From Profundicola sp048268105 (lineage in GTDB: Bacteria > Bacteroidota > Bacteroidia > Flavobacteriales > Weeksellaceae), in NCBI GenBank assembly GCA_048268105.1, contig JBLWWH010000007.1:62001-126000 (forward strand): a stretch of DNA of 64,000 nucleotides, given 5' to 3'. Numbering within the stretch: the stretch's first letter is position 1; the number at the start of each line of letters is the position of its first letter. Shown in pieces: positions 10,001-17,907 of this stretch. The notes below the pieces were generated by a model that was not told the DNA's origin, searched no databases, and saw nothing but the letters and a program-made list of their open reading frames with translations. A program made the position numbers and the translations under genes.

Positions 10001-10507
10001 GTTTGGCTCTACATCATTTGCTTGTTGAATTCCTATAAAGTTTAATGTAAACGAGTAAGGAATAAGTTGCGTTGAGTAATAACTATTGACTTTAATGTAA
10101 TAAGTTCCTGCGGCTAAACCATCTTTCTCTATTGAGCTGCTTTCTGAAGTGTAATTGCTAACTAATGAACTGCCATTAGAAGAGTATATTCCAAATACGA
10201 TTGATAAACCATTGGAGGAGTTAAAATTCAATTTTAATTTACCATCTTCGTGGGTGGTAACTTTCCAGTAATCAATATCTCCAGCGACATCAGTAGCGCC
10301 AGAGCCTGTGGCTTCTAAACTTATATCATTGGCTGTCGCAATTGTATTATTGGGCTCGGTTTCAGTTTGTGATAACACAGCCACAGTTAATAGCATAAAG
10401 CTTGCAAACAAAATATGCTTCAAACTCTGTGGTGGAGAAGGCATTTTGTTAAAGGTCCATGGACATAGATTGTCCAAATTTTTCAATGTAACATAAAAGT
10501 TTTTCAT
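7079..10507 (-). CDS. Large T9SS cargo protein with five PPC domains, MopE and thrombospondin-3 repeats
   Basis: At 1142 residues this is the largest protein of the cluster. After a signal peptide (HILFASFMLLTVAVLSQ; the ATG at 10444, giving MPSPPQSLKHIL, may be the true start because the first 21 residues are atypical) there are five PPC (pre-peptidase C-terminal) beta-sandwich repeats of about 115 residues, each starting with a variant of EPNN and containing DWYKV/DYWKV and LAAGTYYIKV. Then come MopE modules (CDGIDNNCDGNIDEG; DCDDTNPDINPGATEIPG), thrombospondin-3 repeats (DSDGDGIPD), the same Cys/Trp-rich module as its two neighbours, and a T9SS type A sorting domain (VVPNPTKDFINFEN to QIIKK). 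PPC domains usually accompany secreted enzymes, but no catalytic domain is present, so an adhesive or scaffold role is more likely. Confidence 0.85.
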   Translation of the reverse strand: MKNFYVTLKNLDNLCPWTFNKMPSPPQSLKHILFASFMLLTVAVLSQTETEPNNTIATANDISLEATGSGATDVAGDIDYWKVTTHEDGKLKLNFNSSNGLSIVFGIYSSNGSSLVSNYTSESSSIEKDGLAAGTYYIKVNSYYSTQLIPYSFTLNFIGIQQANDVEPNNLYTLANNLALNSTTTGHIGYREFNGTTADLEDWYKVTTTVDGKLTASVTSENGQNVYLKIYDGNGSTLLASAYTTDSITIDKDGLAPGEYYIKINTYYTNEFAPYTLTNELIEPIHPSEGSNNEGFESAQTFNQNSTINGLIGYRYNGDVDSEDWFSVTTNAEGELSIDITSVNGQNVYAQLFDGNGTTLLVSDYTTSTKTISKDGLAPGEYFIKVKTYYSSEFSPYILSNNLILPPHSTDQESNNDHTAAINFTLNSNTNGLIGYQYNGVRDAKDWYSVTTPYDGKLSLTVSSLNGQNVYVKLFDGNGTRLFVSDYTTSTKTIEKDGLAAGEYFVEISTYYNNEFAPYSLSNNLTSPPQMNDINNLANDSYSGAIDLDLNQPKFGHIGYRYIDYIDLADWYKLVLDSDQDLKISLKIYNNQPIVIQLFNSSGTTAIESNYSYTNAVINRTNLAAGTYYIKVYGYYTQNFAPYRLSTGVDTDDDGFADIIDCAPDDPNAWYSELLYVDMDGDGYHGSTEVVCYGDIIPEGYVTETLGVDCNDNDASINPGAEEICDGIDNNCDGNIDEGVSFTWYADADSDGYGDPDSSIESCDQPEGYVADNTDCDDTNPDINPGATEIPGNGIDENCDGTDGVIQPVDSDGDGIPDEVDNCPNTYNPDQEDLDGDGVGDACDPDIDGDGILNAEDCDPFDPEITTGDTWYADVDGDGYGDPNNSIVSCSQPIGYVTDNTDCDDTNPNINPGATEIPGNGIDENCDGTDGSTPPVDSDGDGIPDDEDNCPDTYNPDQSDANGDGIGDACEACSVPYMVELHRTSPTSATFNAGNSIWHYQGTANRAGRPLRPYPMYGMYDMTVPHTQNSLVPAFEYDVWLRTICPEGGYSAWAGPFLLPTHSIPSRLKIQFTVVPNPTKDFINFENIKVTKIDIYDSYGKLVLQQDVFDNYADLRQLQSGTYTAIIWDDSDTIYKKQIIKK

Positions 10508-10643
10508 AATAAGAGTATTAAATTGTTTAATGAATTGACATAGACATGGGTTTACGTCCTTTATTACATATCGAAAGAATAAAAAAAGGTGAACAAAATT
10601 TTAAAATATTATTAGCTTTTTTAAATAACTTATTCTAAGAGTA

Positions 10644-10673
10644 TTAAAAAAGCCACCTTTTGCAAAGTGGCTT
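10644..10673 (-). terminator. Intrinsic terminator of the 10704-12578 gene
   Basis: AAGCCAC (10650-10656) pairs with GTGGCTT (10667-10673); the minus strand continues into six Ts. It separates this unit from the 7079-10507 gene, which therefore needs its own promoter. Confidence 0.8.
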
Positions 10674-10703
10674 AATTTTAAAGATTTATTAATAAAATTG
10701 AAT

Positions 10704-12578
10704 TTATATTTTAATCACTTGAGCTAGATACATGTTATTATCATTATCCCACACTTTTATTAAGTAGGTTCCAGTTTGAAGAATTCTCACATCGACAAGA
10801 TTATTATTCACTTCTCTTTGGAAAATAAATTTACCATAAGCGTCATAAACTTCGACACGAATCGCTTTCACTTTTTCAAGTTTAATGAAATCCTTCGTAG
10901 GATTCGGCACAACAACTAAATCAATTGTTTTTCTAGCTTGATTTGAATTAAATCTAGGTAAATAGATTGGACCAATCCAAGCACTATATCCGCCTTCTGG
11001 ACAAATAGTTCTCAACCAGATATCATAGTCAAATACAGGTATTAATCGATGTTGTACATAAGGAGTTCCTCCTTCAATAGACATATCAGTCATTCCGTAC
11101 ATTGGATATGGGCGTAATGGTCTTCCAGCTCTATTTGCAGACCCTTGATAATGCCAAGTCCAGTTTTCAGCTATAAAATCGGCAGTTGTATCGCCTAATC
11201 TATTAAGTACAACTCCAGTGGGTATACCACAAGCTTCACAAGCATCACCAATTCCATCTCCATTCCCATCGTGTTGATCAGGGTTAGGTGTATTAGGACA
11301 ATTATCCACATCATCTGGGATGCCATCACCATCAGAGTCAACTGGCTGTATTACACCATCTGTACCATCACAATTCTCATCGATACCATTTCCTGGAATT
11401 TCTGTAGCACCTGGGTTAATATTAGCATTGCTGTCATCACAATCTGTATTGTCAGCAACATAACCTGCTGGTTGTGAACAGCTCACGATAGAGTTGTTTG
11501 GATCACCATAACCATCACTATCTGCATCGGCATACCAAGTATCACCTGCTATAATAGAGACTTCAAATTCAAAACTCGTTGCGCAATCAATGTCAGGTGT
11601 AAAAATGTAAATTGTGTTTCCTAGCGTAGAAGTATCAATATTTGCATGATTCCAAGAACCTGATAACCCATTGTCATCTATATTTGGAAGATTTGTTGGG
11701 GTGTCATTTATGCAATAAGTACTCAACAAATTCGCGAATACAGGAGTAGTAGCTTCAATCACATTAACAATTACTTCATAAGTATTAGATGGATTCGCTG
11801 CTTCTGTAAATGTGTAAGTTGTTTGTCCAACAGCATTAGCTGAGGTATCAATACTTGTGATATCCCAAGTTCCTGCAACGCCATTATCATCTGTTGTTGG
11901 TAAGGTGTCTGGTGTTTCATCCACACAATATTCTGTATTTATAGTAAATACCAAATCTGTATTAACTGGAATAATAATACCATTTCTGATTTCAACATCA
12001 AAACCATCGCCATTTCCACCAGAAAATAACATAGCAGTATTTTGACCATTTATATATGCCTGAGAAATCTCCTGATCAAAGCCATCTCCATCTCCACCTG
12101 CAAACATAATAGATGTATTTTGGCCATTTAATAATGCTTGCGTAATTTCCTGATCAAATCCATCGCCATTTCCACCTGCGAACATGATGGACGAATTTTG
12201 TCCATTTAAAAAAGCTTGCGCAATTTCTTGGTCGAATCCATCGCCATCTCCACCTGAGAACATTCCAGCTATATTTTGACCGTTTAATATAGTTTGAAAG
12301 CTTTCTCTATCAAAACCATCTCCATCACCTCCCGAAAACATAGCAAAACTACTTTGCCCATATAAAAAGGTTTGAGCTATTTTATTATCGAAACCATCTC
12401 CATTTCCGCCTAGGTACATCACTTGGGTTGTGGAAACTTGATTGTTGATTTGTTGTAAAATCAATAGGTTGCGATCAAAACCATCAGCCTCTCCACCTTG
12501 AAATTGACCAAAGCCCAGATAGGATGATGCACTCCAAAAGAAAAGAAGAAAAAATATTAGATTTTTCATTTTATTCAT
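10704..12578 (-). CDS. T9SS cargo protein with seven 26-residue GDGFD repeats
   Basis: A 624-residue protein. A signal peptide (IFFLLFFWSASSYLGFGQ) is followed by seven tandem copies of a 26-residue unit (residues about 26-211) with the core GG(D/N)GDGFD and the tail FLNGQN..(I/A)MF. Two Ig-like repeats follow (about 212-350, YCVDETPDTLPTTDDNG and YCINDTPTNLPNIDDNG), then a MopE module, a thrombospondin-3 repeat, the shared Cys/Trp-rich module, and a T9SS type A sorting domain (VVPNPTKDFIKLEK to AQVIKI). The start could also be the second ATG at 12569. It begins nine bases after the formylglycine-enzyme-like gene, so the two are probably one transcript. I know no named family for the 26-residue repeat. 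Confidence 0.85.
   Translation of the reverse strand: MNKMKNLIFFLLFFWSASSYLGFGQFQGGEADGFDRNLLILQQINNQVSTTQVMYLGGNGDGFDNKIAQTFLYGQSSFAMFSGGDGDGFDRESFQTILNGQNIAGMFSGGDGDGFDQEIAQAFLNGQNSSIMFAGGNGDGFDQEITQALLNGQNTSIMFAGGDGDGFDQEISQAYINGQNTAMLFSGGNGDGFDVEIRNGIIIPVNTDLVFTINTEYCVDETPDTLPTTDDNGVAGTWDITSIDTSANAVGQTTYTFTEAANPSNTYEVIVNVIEATTPVFANLLSTYCINDTPTNLPNIDDNGLSGSWNHANIDTSTLGNTIYIFTPDIDCATSFEFEVSIIAGDTWYADADSDGYGDPNNSIVSCSQPAGYVADNTDCDDSNANINPGATEIPGNGIDENCDGTDGVIQPVDSDGDGIPDDVDNCPNTPNPDQHDGNGDGIGDACEACGIPTGVVLNRLGDTTADFIAENWTWHYQGSANRAGRPLRPYPMYGMTDMSIEGGTPYVQHRLIPVFDYDIWLRTICPEGGYSAWIGPIYLPRFNSNQARKTIDLVVVPNPTKDFIKLEKVKAIRVEVYDAYGKFIFQREVNNNLVDVRILQTGTYLIKVWDNDNNMYLAQVIKI
11946..12503 (-). repeat. 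Tandem 78-bp coding repeats (26 residues each, seven copies)
   Basis: Seven in-frame units, each 78 bases except the first, which is longer and diverged. Units 3-6 are the closest to one another (GGDGDGFDQEIAQAF and its variants). The acidic, glycine-rich core DGDGFD resembles a calcium-binding loop. Confidence 0.85.
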
Positions 12579-12587
12579 AAACTATAA

Positions 12588-14087
12588 TTAAAATGCCGTT
12601 CTTACGCCTCTAATACCTTGAGTGTTTAAAGATGATGAGCTACTTCGATTAGATACTTTCAATAAACCAATACCTCCACCACCAAATATTGGGTTGGACT
12701 GAGTATAATAACTTCCACCTCTTGAAATAAAGTCGATATTTCCATCTGGCTCTTTCCAATCGGGAATAGTAGTAAATCCATTTTCCGCTAATATGCCATT
12801 TCCGTGGGAACCAGCAAAGGTGGCAGCATCTGAAGCTCTTTTGGTGCGTTCTCCTAAGTTTCCACTCATTTCCATAATACCATAATAAGTGGCTCCTGTG
12901 GCTTCTCTTGTATGACTTGAAGAGCTTGCAGCAAAAACGCCATTTCTTCTAGGTCCTTCTAAAGGATCATGGCCCTCAAAAATTGAGTAATCATAACCCC
13001 AATTTGCATTACCTGTATTTTCTTCAAGGTTATCAATTTTTTCATTAAAATTACCTTCTTCACTATAATTATAGTCTATTTCTGAAATATTGGGTGTTCC
13101 CCAAGCAAAATCATTACCTATTGAGAATATTGGCCCTCTACAAGCTTTCTCAAATTCTAATTCTGTCATGGGGCGCAAACCTGCCCAATCAAGAAAAGAA
13201 ATCATTCTATTATCTGATACATAATTTACAGGTGTGTTCGGAAATACAGTGGTGGCATCTCCCGTATCTATCCAAGAAATACCATTTCTCGCAAGAATGT
13301 CATCACTTTCTTTACCATCGGTAGAAGTAATATCGTTTTGAATTTTTTGTTCTTCTGTTAAAGTATTGAAAAAATTAACCCATTGGGCTTGCGTTACTTC
13401 ATATTTTAGGCAATAAAATCCCTGAAAACCTTTAGGGAAGTGCGCAGGTATCGCGCCACTAGCTTCTTCTACCTGTCCTAAAAAGTTGTATTTCCAGAAT
13501 AAGTTGCCAGTTGAATCTTCATACGTAATTCCGTCTTCGGAGGTGATTAGAAAAGCTTCCTTTTGTGTTCCTCCTTCATAAAAACTTCTAATATGATCTC
13601 CACCAAGATAAAATTGACCCTCTGGTACATACACCATTTCCATCGCAAAAACTTGAACATCTATAATGTCTGATGCGTTCACTTGAGTTCCATAATCCCA
13701 TAGAAGACCAATGTCTTCCCAATTAATGTTACCACTTCCATCTTCTGATCGGTATATCATAGCGCCCACATTGTCCGGAGATACTCGAACAGTGCTACCG
13801 CTAGGTTCAATATATCCAGTCGAGGCAAGTGTGGCGTGTTTCCATTCACCGCCATTTATTTTATATTTAACGAATACCCAAGCCGCATCCCAATTAGCTG
13901 GACCTGCTGATATGCGCCAAGAATTTTCCCAACTTAAATCGAAATTAATTAATACTTGATTTTGAGATTCGTTCATATTTTCTAACGAAATGTTAGAAAC
14001 TTTTATGTTGTTGGATAATACCACGCCTCCTATAAAGGACATAAGGAATAATAACCATCCCTTTAACTTAAAATTCATCGTTCTCAT
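12588..14087 (-). CDS. Secreted formylglycine-generating-enzyme (SUMF1)-domain protein
   Basis: A 499-residue protein with a signal peptide (WLLFLMSFIGGVVLSNN), an N-terminal beta-rich part (residues about 28-148), and a SUMF1/FGE-sulfatase fold from about residue 152 (MVYVPEGQFYLGGD) to the end (SRGGSYYTQSN... RGVRTAF). Internal landmarks are FYCLKYEVTQAQWVNFFN and GLRPMTELEFEKACRGP. The copper-binding active-site cysteine pair of true formylglycine enzymes is not obvious, so it may be a binding protein using the fold. It heads the operon with the GDGFD-repeat protein. The ATG at 14078 (MNFKLKG) is an alternative start. Confidence 0.8.
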   Translation of the reverse strand: MRTMNFKLKGWLLFLMSFIGGVVLSNNIKVSNISLENMNESQNQVLINFDLSWENSWRISAGPANWDAAWVFVKYKINGGEWKHATLASTGYIEPSGSTVRVSPDNVGAMIYRSEDGSGNINWEDIGLLWDYGTQVNASDIIDVQVFAMEMVYVPEGQFYLGGDHIRSFYEGGTQKEAFLITSEDGITYEDSTGNLFWKYNFLGQVEEASGAIPAHFPKGFQGFYCLKYEVTQAQWVNFFNTLTEEQKIQNDITSTDGKESDDILARNGISWIDTGDATTVFPNTPVNYVSDNRMISFLDWAGLRPMTELEFEKACRGPIFSIGNDFAWGTPNISEIDYNYSEEGNFNEKIDNLEENTGNANWGYDYSIFEGHDPLEGPRRNGVFAASSSSHTREATGATYYGIMEMSGNLGERTKRASDAATFAGSHGNGILAENGFTTIPDWKEPDGNIDFISRGGSYYTQSNPIFGGGGIGLLKVSNRSSSSSLNTQGIRGVRTAF

Positions 14088-14166
14088 ACTTGTTGTTTTA
14101 AAATAAAATTGTAATTAAAATTACCTTAAAATTAAGAGGAGAATGGAGTGGAGTTGAGAAAAATAT

Positions 14167-14220
14167 TATAAACGGTAAGAAAAACTGTATAAAGTGTATG
14201 ATTTCGTGTATAAACGGTAA
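14167..14220 (-). promoter_or_regulatory. Three direct repeats at exact 21-base spacing upstream of the SUMF1-type gene
   Basis: TATAAACGG at 14167, TATAAAGTG at 14188 and TATAAACGG at 14209 are each 21 bases apart; the outer two extend to TATAAACGGTAA. The two nearer the 14186-14215 part align with the block at 6926-6955 over about 32 bases with roughly 26 matches. On the gene strand the half-site reads CCGTTTATA. It lies about 80-130 bases upstream of the start codon at 14087. It is a candidate regulator site; the bound protein is unknown. Confidence 0.6.
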
Positions 14221-14322
14221 ATAATTGAAATTTAATTTTCTTATTCATGAATAATAAAAAAATAGCATCGTCTATTTAAAAATATAGAGTTTATTATAAA
14301 TAATAATAATACGCTTCTTAAA

Positions 14323-15378
14323 CTATTCCGATGCTAATAAGGCATATAAAGCAAAAGAAGCTAACCAATGTCCACCTTCATATGAATCGCCAACTAGGTT
14401 GGGATAGGAGTAATTAAAATGATGATGGGCAATTGGAATTAAATATTGATAGGAAGGGTATTGTTTGCTTAAACCATAAATAATCCATGCTCGACTAAAA
14501 TTCAGACCATCCAAATGAACTAAATGACCATCTTTGCGGTCCGAAACTTCTCCCACTTCTAAATTAAAAGACTTTTGTTGTAATTCAGGAAGAAAAGCGC
14601 TTATCCAAGTTTTAAATATCTTTTTTTGTAGCACTTTACGCATTAAGTCAATTTCTTGAAAACATGGAGACAAAAAGTCATATCCACTAGGTTCCCAATT
14701 TAATGGACAATTTTGATCATTTAAATAAAAATCCTTGGCGCGTGAAATAATAAGTTCTTGAAACTCTACATGCTGTATAGATTCGGCATAGTCAAAAGCT
14801 AAACTCATTCCAAAAGCAGTATTGGTATGTGTCCCGACACGAATCGGATAATTAAGCTTGGGTAGATATTCCATGTTTCTTTCAATCAAAACTTTCGTCA
14901 AGGCTTGAAGGTTTTGGCTCATTTCCTTACCTGCAGGACTATCCCAGGAATCTAAAGCTTGCTGAAGTTTAAATAACCAAGCCCAACCATAAGTTCTTTC
15001 ATATGAATATTCATGTGGCTTTTGAAAATAGTCGATCTCGCGATCAATGTTTTCTTTTGAGAAATTTTGTATCAATTTATTTTTAATGCTATTGTCTGGA
15101 TCAAGTTCAGGAAACTTCTTGAGCAGAGTTACGATGGTCCAATAACCGTGTACAGACGAATGCCAATCAAAACAGCCATAGAAGATGGGGTGTAATTCCT
15201 TGGGTGTTCCTAACTCTGTAGCATCAACCAGAGTTTGACTCAACTTATTTGGAAATTCCGTCTCAATACAACTAAGTGGTAATTGAATGAGTGATTTGGC
15301 TTCTTCTAAATTAAGTTGAGGTTTTTGAGAATATAAAAGAATAGGGAAGACGAAAAGGAGATAGAATAGCTTTTTCAT
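14323..15378 (-). CDS. DUF2891 family exported protein
   Basis: A 351-residue protein with a short signal peptide (LFYLLFVFPILLYSQ). The body matches the DUF2891 family: HPIFYGCFDWHSSVHGYW near residue 65-82, GWAWLFKLQQAL, RVGTHTNTAFGMSLAFDYA, and near the C-terminus EGGHWLASFALYAL. The all-helical pattern recalls alpha/alpha-barrel glycan enzymes, but no activity is established. It starts two bases before the SMR gene stop on the same strand. Downstream, a TAGCATCG / CGATGCTA pair that begins inside the last codons may be its terminator. Confidence 0.85.
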   Translation of the reverse strand: MKKLFYLLFVFPILLYSQKPQLNLEEAKSLIQLPLSCIETEFPNKLSQTLVDATELGTPKELHPIFYGCFDWHSSVHGYWTIVTLLKKFPELDPDNSIKNKLIQNFSKENIDREIDYFQKPHEYSYERTYGWAWLFKLQQALDSWDSPAGKEMSQNLQALTKVLIERNMEYLPKLNYPIRVGTHTNTAFGMSLAFDYAESIQHVEFQELIISRAKDFYLNDQNCPLNWEPSGYDFLSPCFQEIDLMRKVLQKKIFKTWISAFLPELQQKSFNLEVGEVSDRKDGHLVHLDGLNFSRAWIIYGLSKQYPSYQYLIPIAHHHFNYSYPNLVGDSYEGGHWLASFALYALLASE

Positions 15379-15379
15379 A

Positions 15380-15715
15380 TTATTCAGAAACGAATTTAAG
15401 TCCTACAATTGAAATTACTAAAGTGCTCAAAAAGAATAATCGCCAAAAGGTAACTGGTTCTTTAAAAATAAGAATACCCGAAACCACAGTTCCAACTGCT
15501 CCAATAGCACCCCACACAGCGTAGGCTGTTCCCACTGGAATTGGTTTATCACCTCCCATCGCTTTATATAATAGAAGCATACTGATACTAACGCAAACCG
15601 CAAAAGATAACAACCAAAGTAATAATTCCTTTCCACTGCTTTCTTGGGCTTTTCCTAAGCTAATGGCAAAGCCCGTTTCGAATAGCCCACCGATAATAAG
15701 TAATATCCAATTCAT
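15380..15715 (-). CDS. Small multidrug resistance (SMR) family transporter, SugE/Gdx-like
   Basis: Start placed at the ATG at 15715 (MNWILLIIGGLFETGF), giving 111 residues, the normal SMR length; the frame to 15775 adds a polar extension. Four membrane helices; E13 is the conserved proton/substrate glutamate, and PVGTAYAVWGAIGAVGT is the signature of the SugE/Gdx branch, whose known members export guanidinium or quaternary ammonium ions. No guanidine riboswitch is visible in the 200 bases upstream. One base from DUF2891, so likely a two-gene operon. Confidence 0.9.
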   Translation of the reverse strand: MNWILLIIGGLFETGFAISLGKAQESSGKELLLWLLSFAVCVSISMLLLYKAMGGDKPIPVGTAYAVWGAIGAVGTVVSGILIFKEPVTFWRLFFLSTLVISIVGLKFVSE

Positions 15716-15915
15716 AATTGATTGACTTGTGATCTTAAATAATACTCTAATGTAAGTTAATTTGTCAAGATTCAAAAAGTTGAATACGTATTAGATAATT
15801 TTCAACTATGTTAATTTTTATTTCCAAGTGTTAAACTATATTAATATTTCGAAAATCACTAGTTGTAGGTATGAATGTTGAGAATGTACTAATATAACCA
15901 AATAAAAAATATATT

Positions 15916-16443
15916 ATGAACAATTCAAGTGATTTTAGACCGAATTACAATGATAGGTATGTTGCTAGAGTTTTTAGAAACAGAGAAGATGCAGATAGAG
16001 CTTATGCAGAGTTAGAATCTCGAGGCTATACTAAAGATGAAATTAATGTAATGCTTTCTGACAAAACCAGAGACACCCATTTTGGAGATAAAGCTCATGA
16101 TTCTGATTTAGGAGATAAAGTTGCAGAAAATGCTGGAACTGGTTCTATGATTGGTGGAGGTATTGGAGCTGTTGTGGGTGCGATTGCAGCCATTGGTTCT
16201 AATGTGATTTTCCCAGGATTAGGTTTAGTTGTAGCAGGTCCTATAGCTGCCGGTTTAGCAGGTGCTGGTGCAGGTGCCGCTACTGGTGGAATTATCGGAG
16301 CATTAACGGGAGCAGGAGTTCCAGAAGAGGAAGCTACATATTACAAAGATGAAGTGAAAGATGGTGGAATCTATATGGGCTTTGAGCCTCGAAATGAAGA
16401 AGAAGGTCGCGAGATATATAATCGTTGGTATAATGTTGATTAA
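15916..16443 (+). CDS. Stress-type protein: YflT-like domain plus glycine zipper
   Basis: A 175-residue protein. Residues 15-50 (YVARVFRNREDADRAYAELE... GYTKDEINVMLSD) form the YflT/general stress protein 17M-like domain. Residues about 75-135 form two glycine-zipper membrane segments (GSMIGGGIGAVVGAIAAIGS and AAGLAGAGAGAATGGIIGAL). The tail ends KDEVKDGGIYMGFEPRN, typical of the family. No signal peptide. Expected to respond to osmotic or general stress by analogy; regulation is not visible here. A strong terminator follows. Confidence 0.75.
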   Translation: MNNSSDFRPNYNDRYVARVFRNREDADRAYAELESRGYTKDEINVMLSDKTRDTHFGDKAHDSDLGDKVAENAGTGSMIGGGIGAVVGAIAAIGSNVIFPGLGLVVAGPIAAGLAGAGAGAATGGIIGALTGAGVPEEEATYYKDEVKDGGIYMGFEPRNEEEGREIYNRWYNVD

Positions 16444-16466
16444 TTCACAGAACTATAATAAGAATT

Positions 16467-16499
16467 AAGGTCACTTTTAAAAGAAGTGACCTTTTTTTG
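16467..16499 (+). terminator. Intrinsic terminator after the YflT-like gene
   Basis: Ten-base perfect arms AAGGTCACTT (16467-16476) and AAGTGACCTT (16484-16493), followed by a run of Ts. Confidence 0.9.
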
Positions 16500-16706
16500 T
16501 TAAAAATTAATAATTGCGTATTGTAATTTGTTTGTGTATTAGAATTTGATGTTAATCTATTTTAAAAATAATCAGATTGTTTATTTTTAACAGAGTTGAA
16601 TGTGTTATTCTAAATTTAGATTTTTGATAGTTTATAAGATTTAATATCTTAAATACCGAATAATTAATTCTACTAATTAGCGTGCAAAATTTAAATTAAA
16701 CCCAAA

Positions 16707-17318
16707 ATGTCAGAGAAAGTATCAGGAATAGATAATCAAAAAGAGGGAGGATCTCACGATACAGAATCTAAGAAGTGTTATGCTTCTGTTGATGAAGCAA
16801 AAATAAGCTTTCCGTTGTTGAAAGATCGATTACTGAGCATTAATGATTGGCAATCTTATAGTGGCGAAATGACGGCAAGTTTTCGATTGTTTAATGCGAA
16901 GGGCGAAGAATTAAGCACCCAGGCAAAGATTGGAGATTTTATTAGAATTGACATTCCTGGTCCGGGAAGTTTTGAAGGAGATGGATATGATTGGGTAAAA
17001 GTGATAAATATTGATGAAAATCCCTATGATGATGACGAGAGATGTTTGATGATTTGTGTTCCATCAGTGAATCCTACTGCAGAAAATGCCCAGGATATCG
17101 CTCATTTTTATACAAATAAAGCGAGTTCAAATTTCATCGTACGTCGAAAAGGCAAATGTACTTATGCTGAAATTCATGGAAGAAATGAAATAAGTAATTT
17201 AACAACCGAAAACATTCCCGATAAAATTAGAAATGCTGTAGTTTCCATAATGAGTAGACTCGGTATCTCTAAAATACAATGGATTAGCTTAGCTGAAGGA
17301 TTAATTGAAAATAAATAA
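16707..17318 (+). CDS. Hypothetical protein upstream of DUF892 gene
   Basis: Not recognised. The 203-residue protein has no signal peptide or membrane segment and appears cytoplasmic. It contains FPLLKDRLLSINDWQSYSG, then a beta-rich part with GDFIRIDIPGPGS and DDERCLMICVPSVNP, and a helical C-terminus (IRNAVVSIMSRLGISKIQWI). It ends 17 bases before the DUF892 start, so the two genes are likely co-transcribed, which hints at a stress-related role. The 260 bases upstream are AT-rich with nothing else that I can identify. Confidence 0.6.
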   Translation: MSEKVSGIDNQKEGGSHDTESKKCYASVDEAKISFPLLKDRLLSINDWQSYSGEMTASFRLFNAKGEELSTQAKIGDFIRIDIPGPGSFEGDGYDWVKVINIDENPYDDDERCLMICVPSVNPTAENAQDIAHFYTNKASSNFIVRRKGKCTYAEIHGRNEISNLTTENIPDKIRNAVVSIMSRLGISKIQWISLAEGLIENK

Positions 17319-17334
17319 CCATAAATTATATAGT

Positions 17335-17817
17335 ATGAAAAATTTACAAGATTTATTTGAGCACGAATTAAAGGATTTGTATTCCGCAGAGAAGCAATTG
17401 GTAGAAGCCTTACCTAAAATGCATGATGCTGCAACTCACAAAGAGTTAAAGAAAAGTTTTGCTGATCATTTAGAGCAAACCAAAGGACATAGAGATAAGG
17501 TGAAATCAATTTTAGATGATTTGGGAATAAATCCAGGTAGCACAAAATGTGACGGAATGGAAGGTCTTATCAAAGAAGGTGAGGCAGTGATTAAAGAAGA
17601 TGCACCATCGAATGTGAAGGATGCTGCTTTAATTTCAGTAGCACAAAGAGTAGAACATTATGAGATGGCTGGTTATGGTACCGCTTCAGAATATGCTAGA
17701 ATTTTAGGACATGATAAGTATGCAAAAACTTTAGAGTCTATTTTGGCAGAAGAAACCAAAAGCGATAAGCATTTAAATGGTCTAGCTTTGAAAGAAATTA
17801 ATAAAAGCGCCATGTAA
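17335..17817 (+). CDS. DUF892 (YciF-type) ferritin-like protein
   Basis: Start set at the ATG at 17335 (MKNLQDLFEHELKDLYSAEK), the standard beginning of the family; the frame to 17305 runs into the upstream gene. The 160-residue four-helix protein shows the DUF892 pattern: YSAEKQLVEALPKM, HLEQTKGHRDKVKSIL, KCDGMEGLIKEGE, VAQRVEHYEMAGYGTASEYA, and EETKSDKHLNGLA, with the Glu/His residues that form a di-metal site in ferritin-like proteins. Linked to oxidative and osmotic stress by family. Confidence 0.9.
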   Translation: MKNLQDLFEHELKDLYSAEKQLVEALPKMHDAATHKELKKSFADHLEQTKGHRDKVKSILDDLGINPGSTKCDGMEGLIKEGEAVIKEDAPSNVKDAALISVAQRVEHYEMAGYGTASEYARILGHDKYAKTLESILAEETKSDKHLNGLALKEINKSAM

Positions 17818-17843
17818 ATTTAGAATTATAAAAATAATTAATA

Positions 17844-17889
17844 GGATAGTGGTTCTATAAAGCAAGGTTTAAATTCCGCTATCCTTTTT
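17844..17889 (+). terminator. Intrinsic terminator after the DUF892 gene
   Basis: GGATAGTGG (17844-17852) pairs with CCGCTATCC (17876-17884) across a 23-base loop, followed by five Ts. Confidence 0.7.
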
Positions 17890-17907
17890 CTTCGTATATA
17901 AAAATTA

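Noticed and set aside
11946..12503. Regular 78-base repeats that might be taken for a CRISPR-like array
   Set aside because: The repeats are in frame, encode the GDGFD repeats, and have no constant repeat with unique spacers.
15716..15915. Guanidine riboswitch upstream of the SMR transporter
   Set aside because: The upstream region is plain AT-rich sequence with no conserved ACGR-type motifs or stems.
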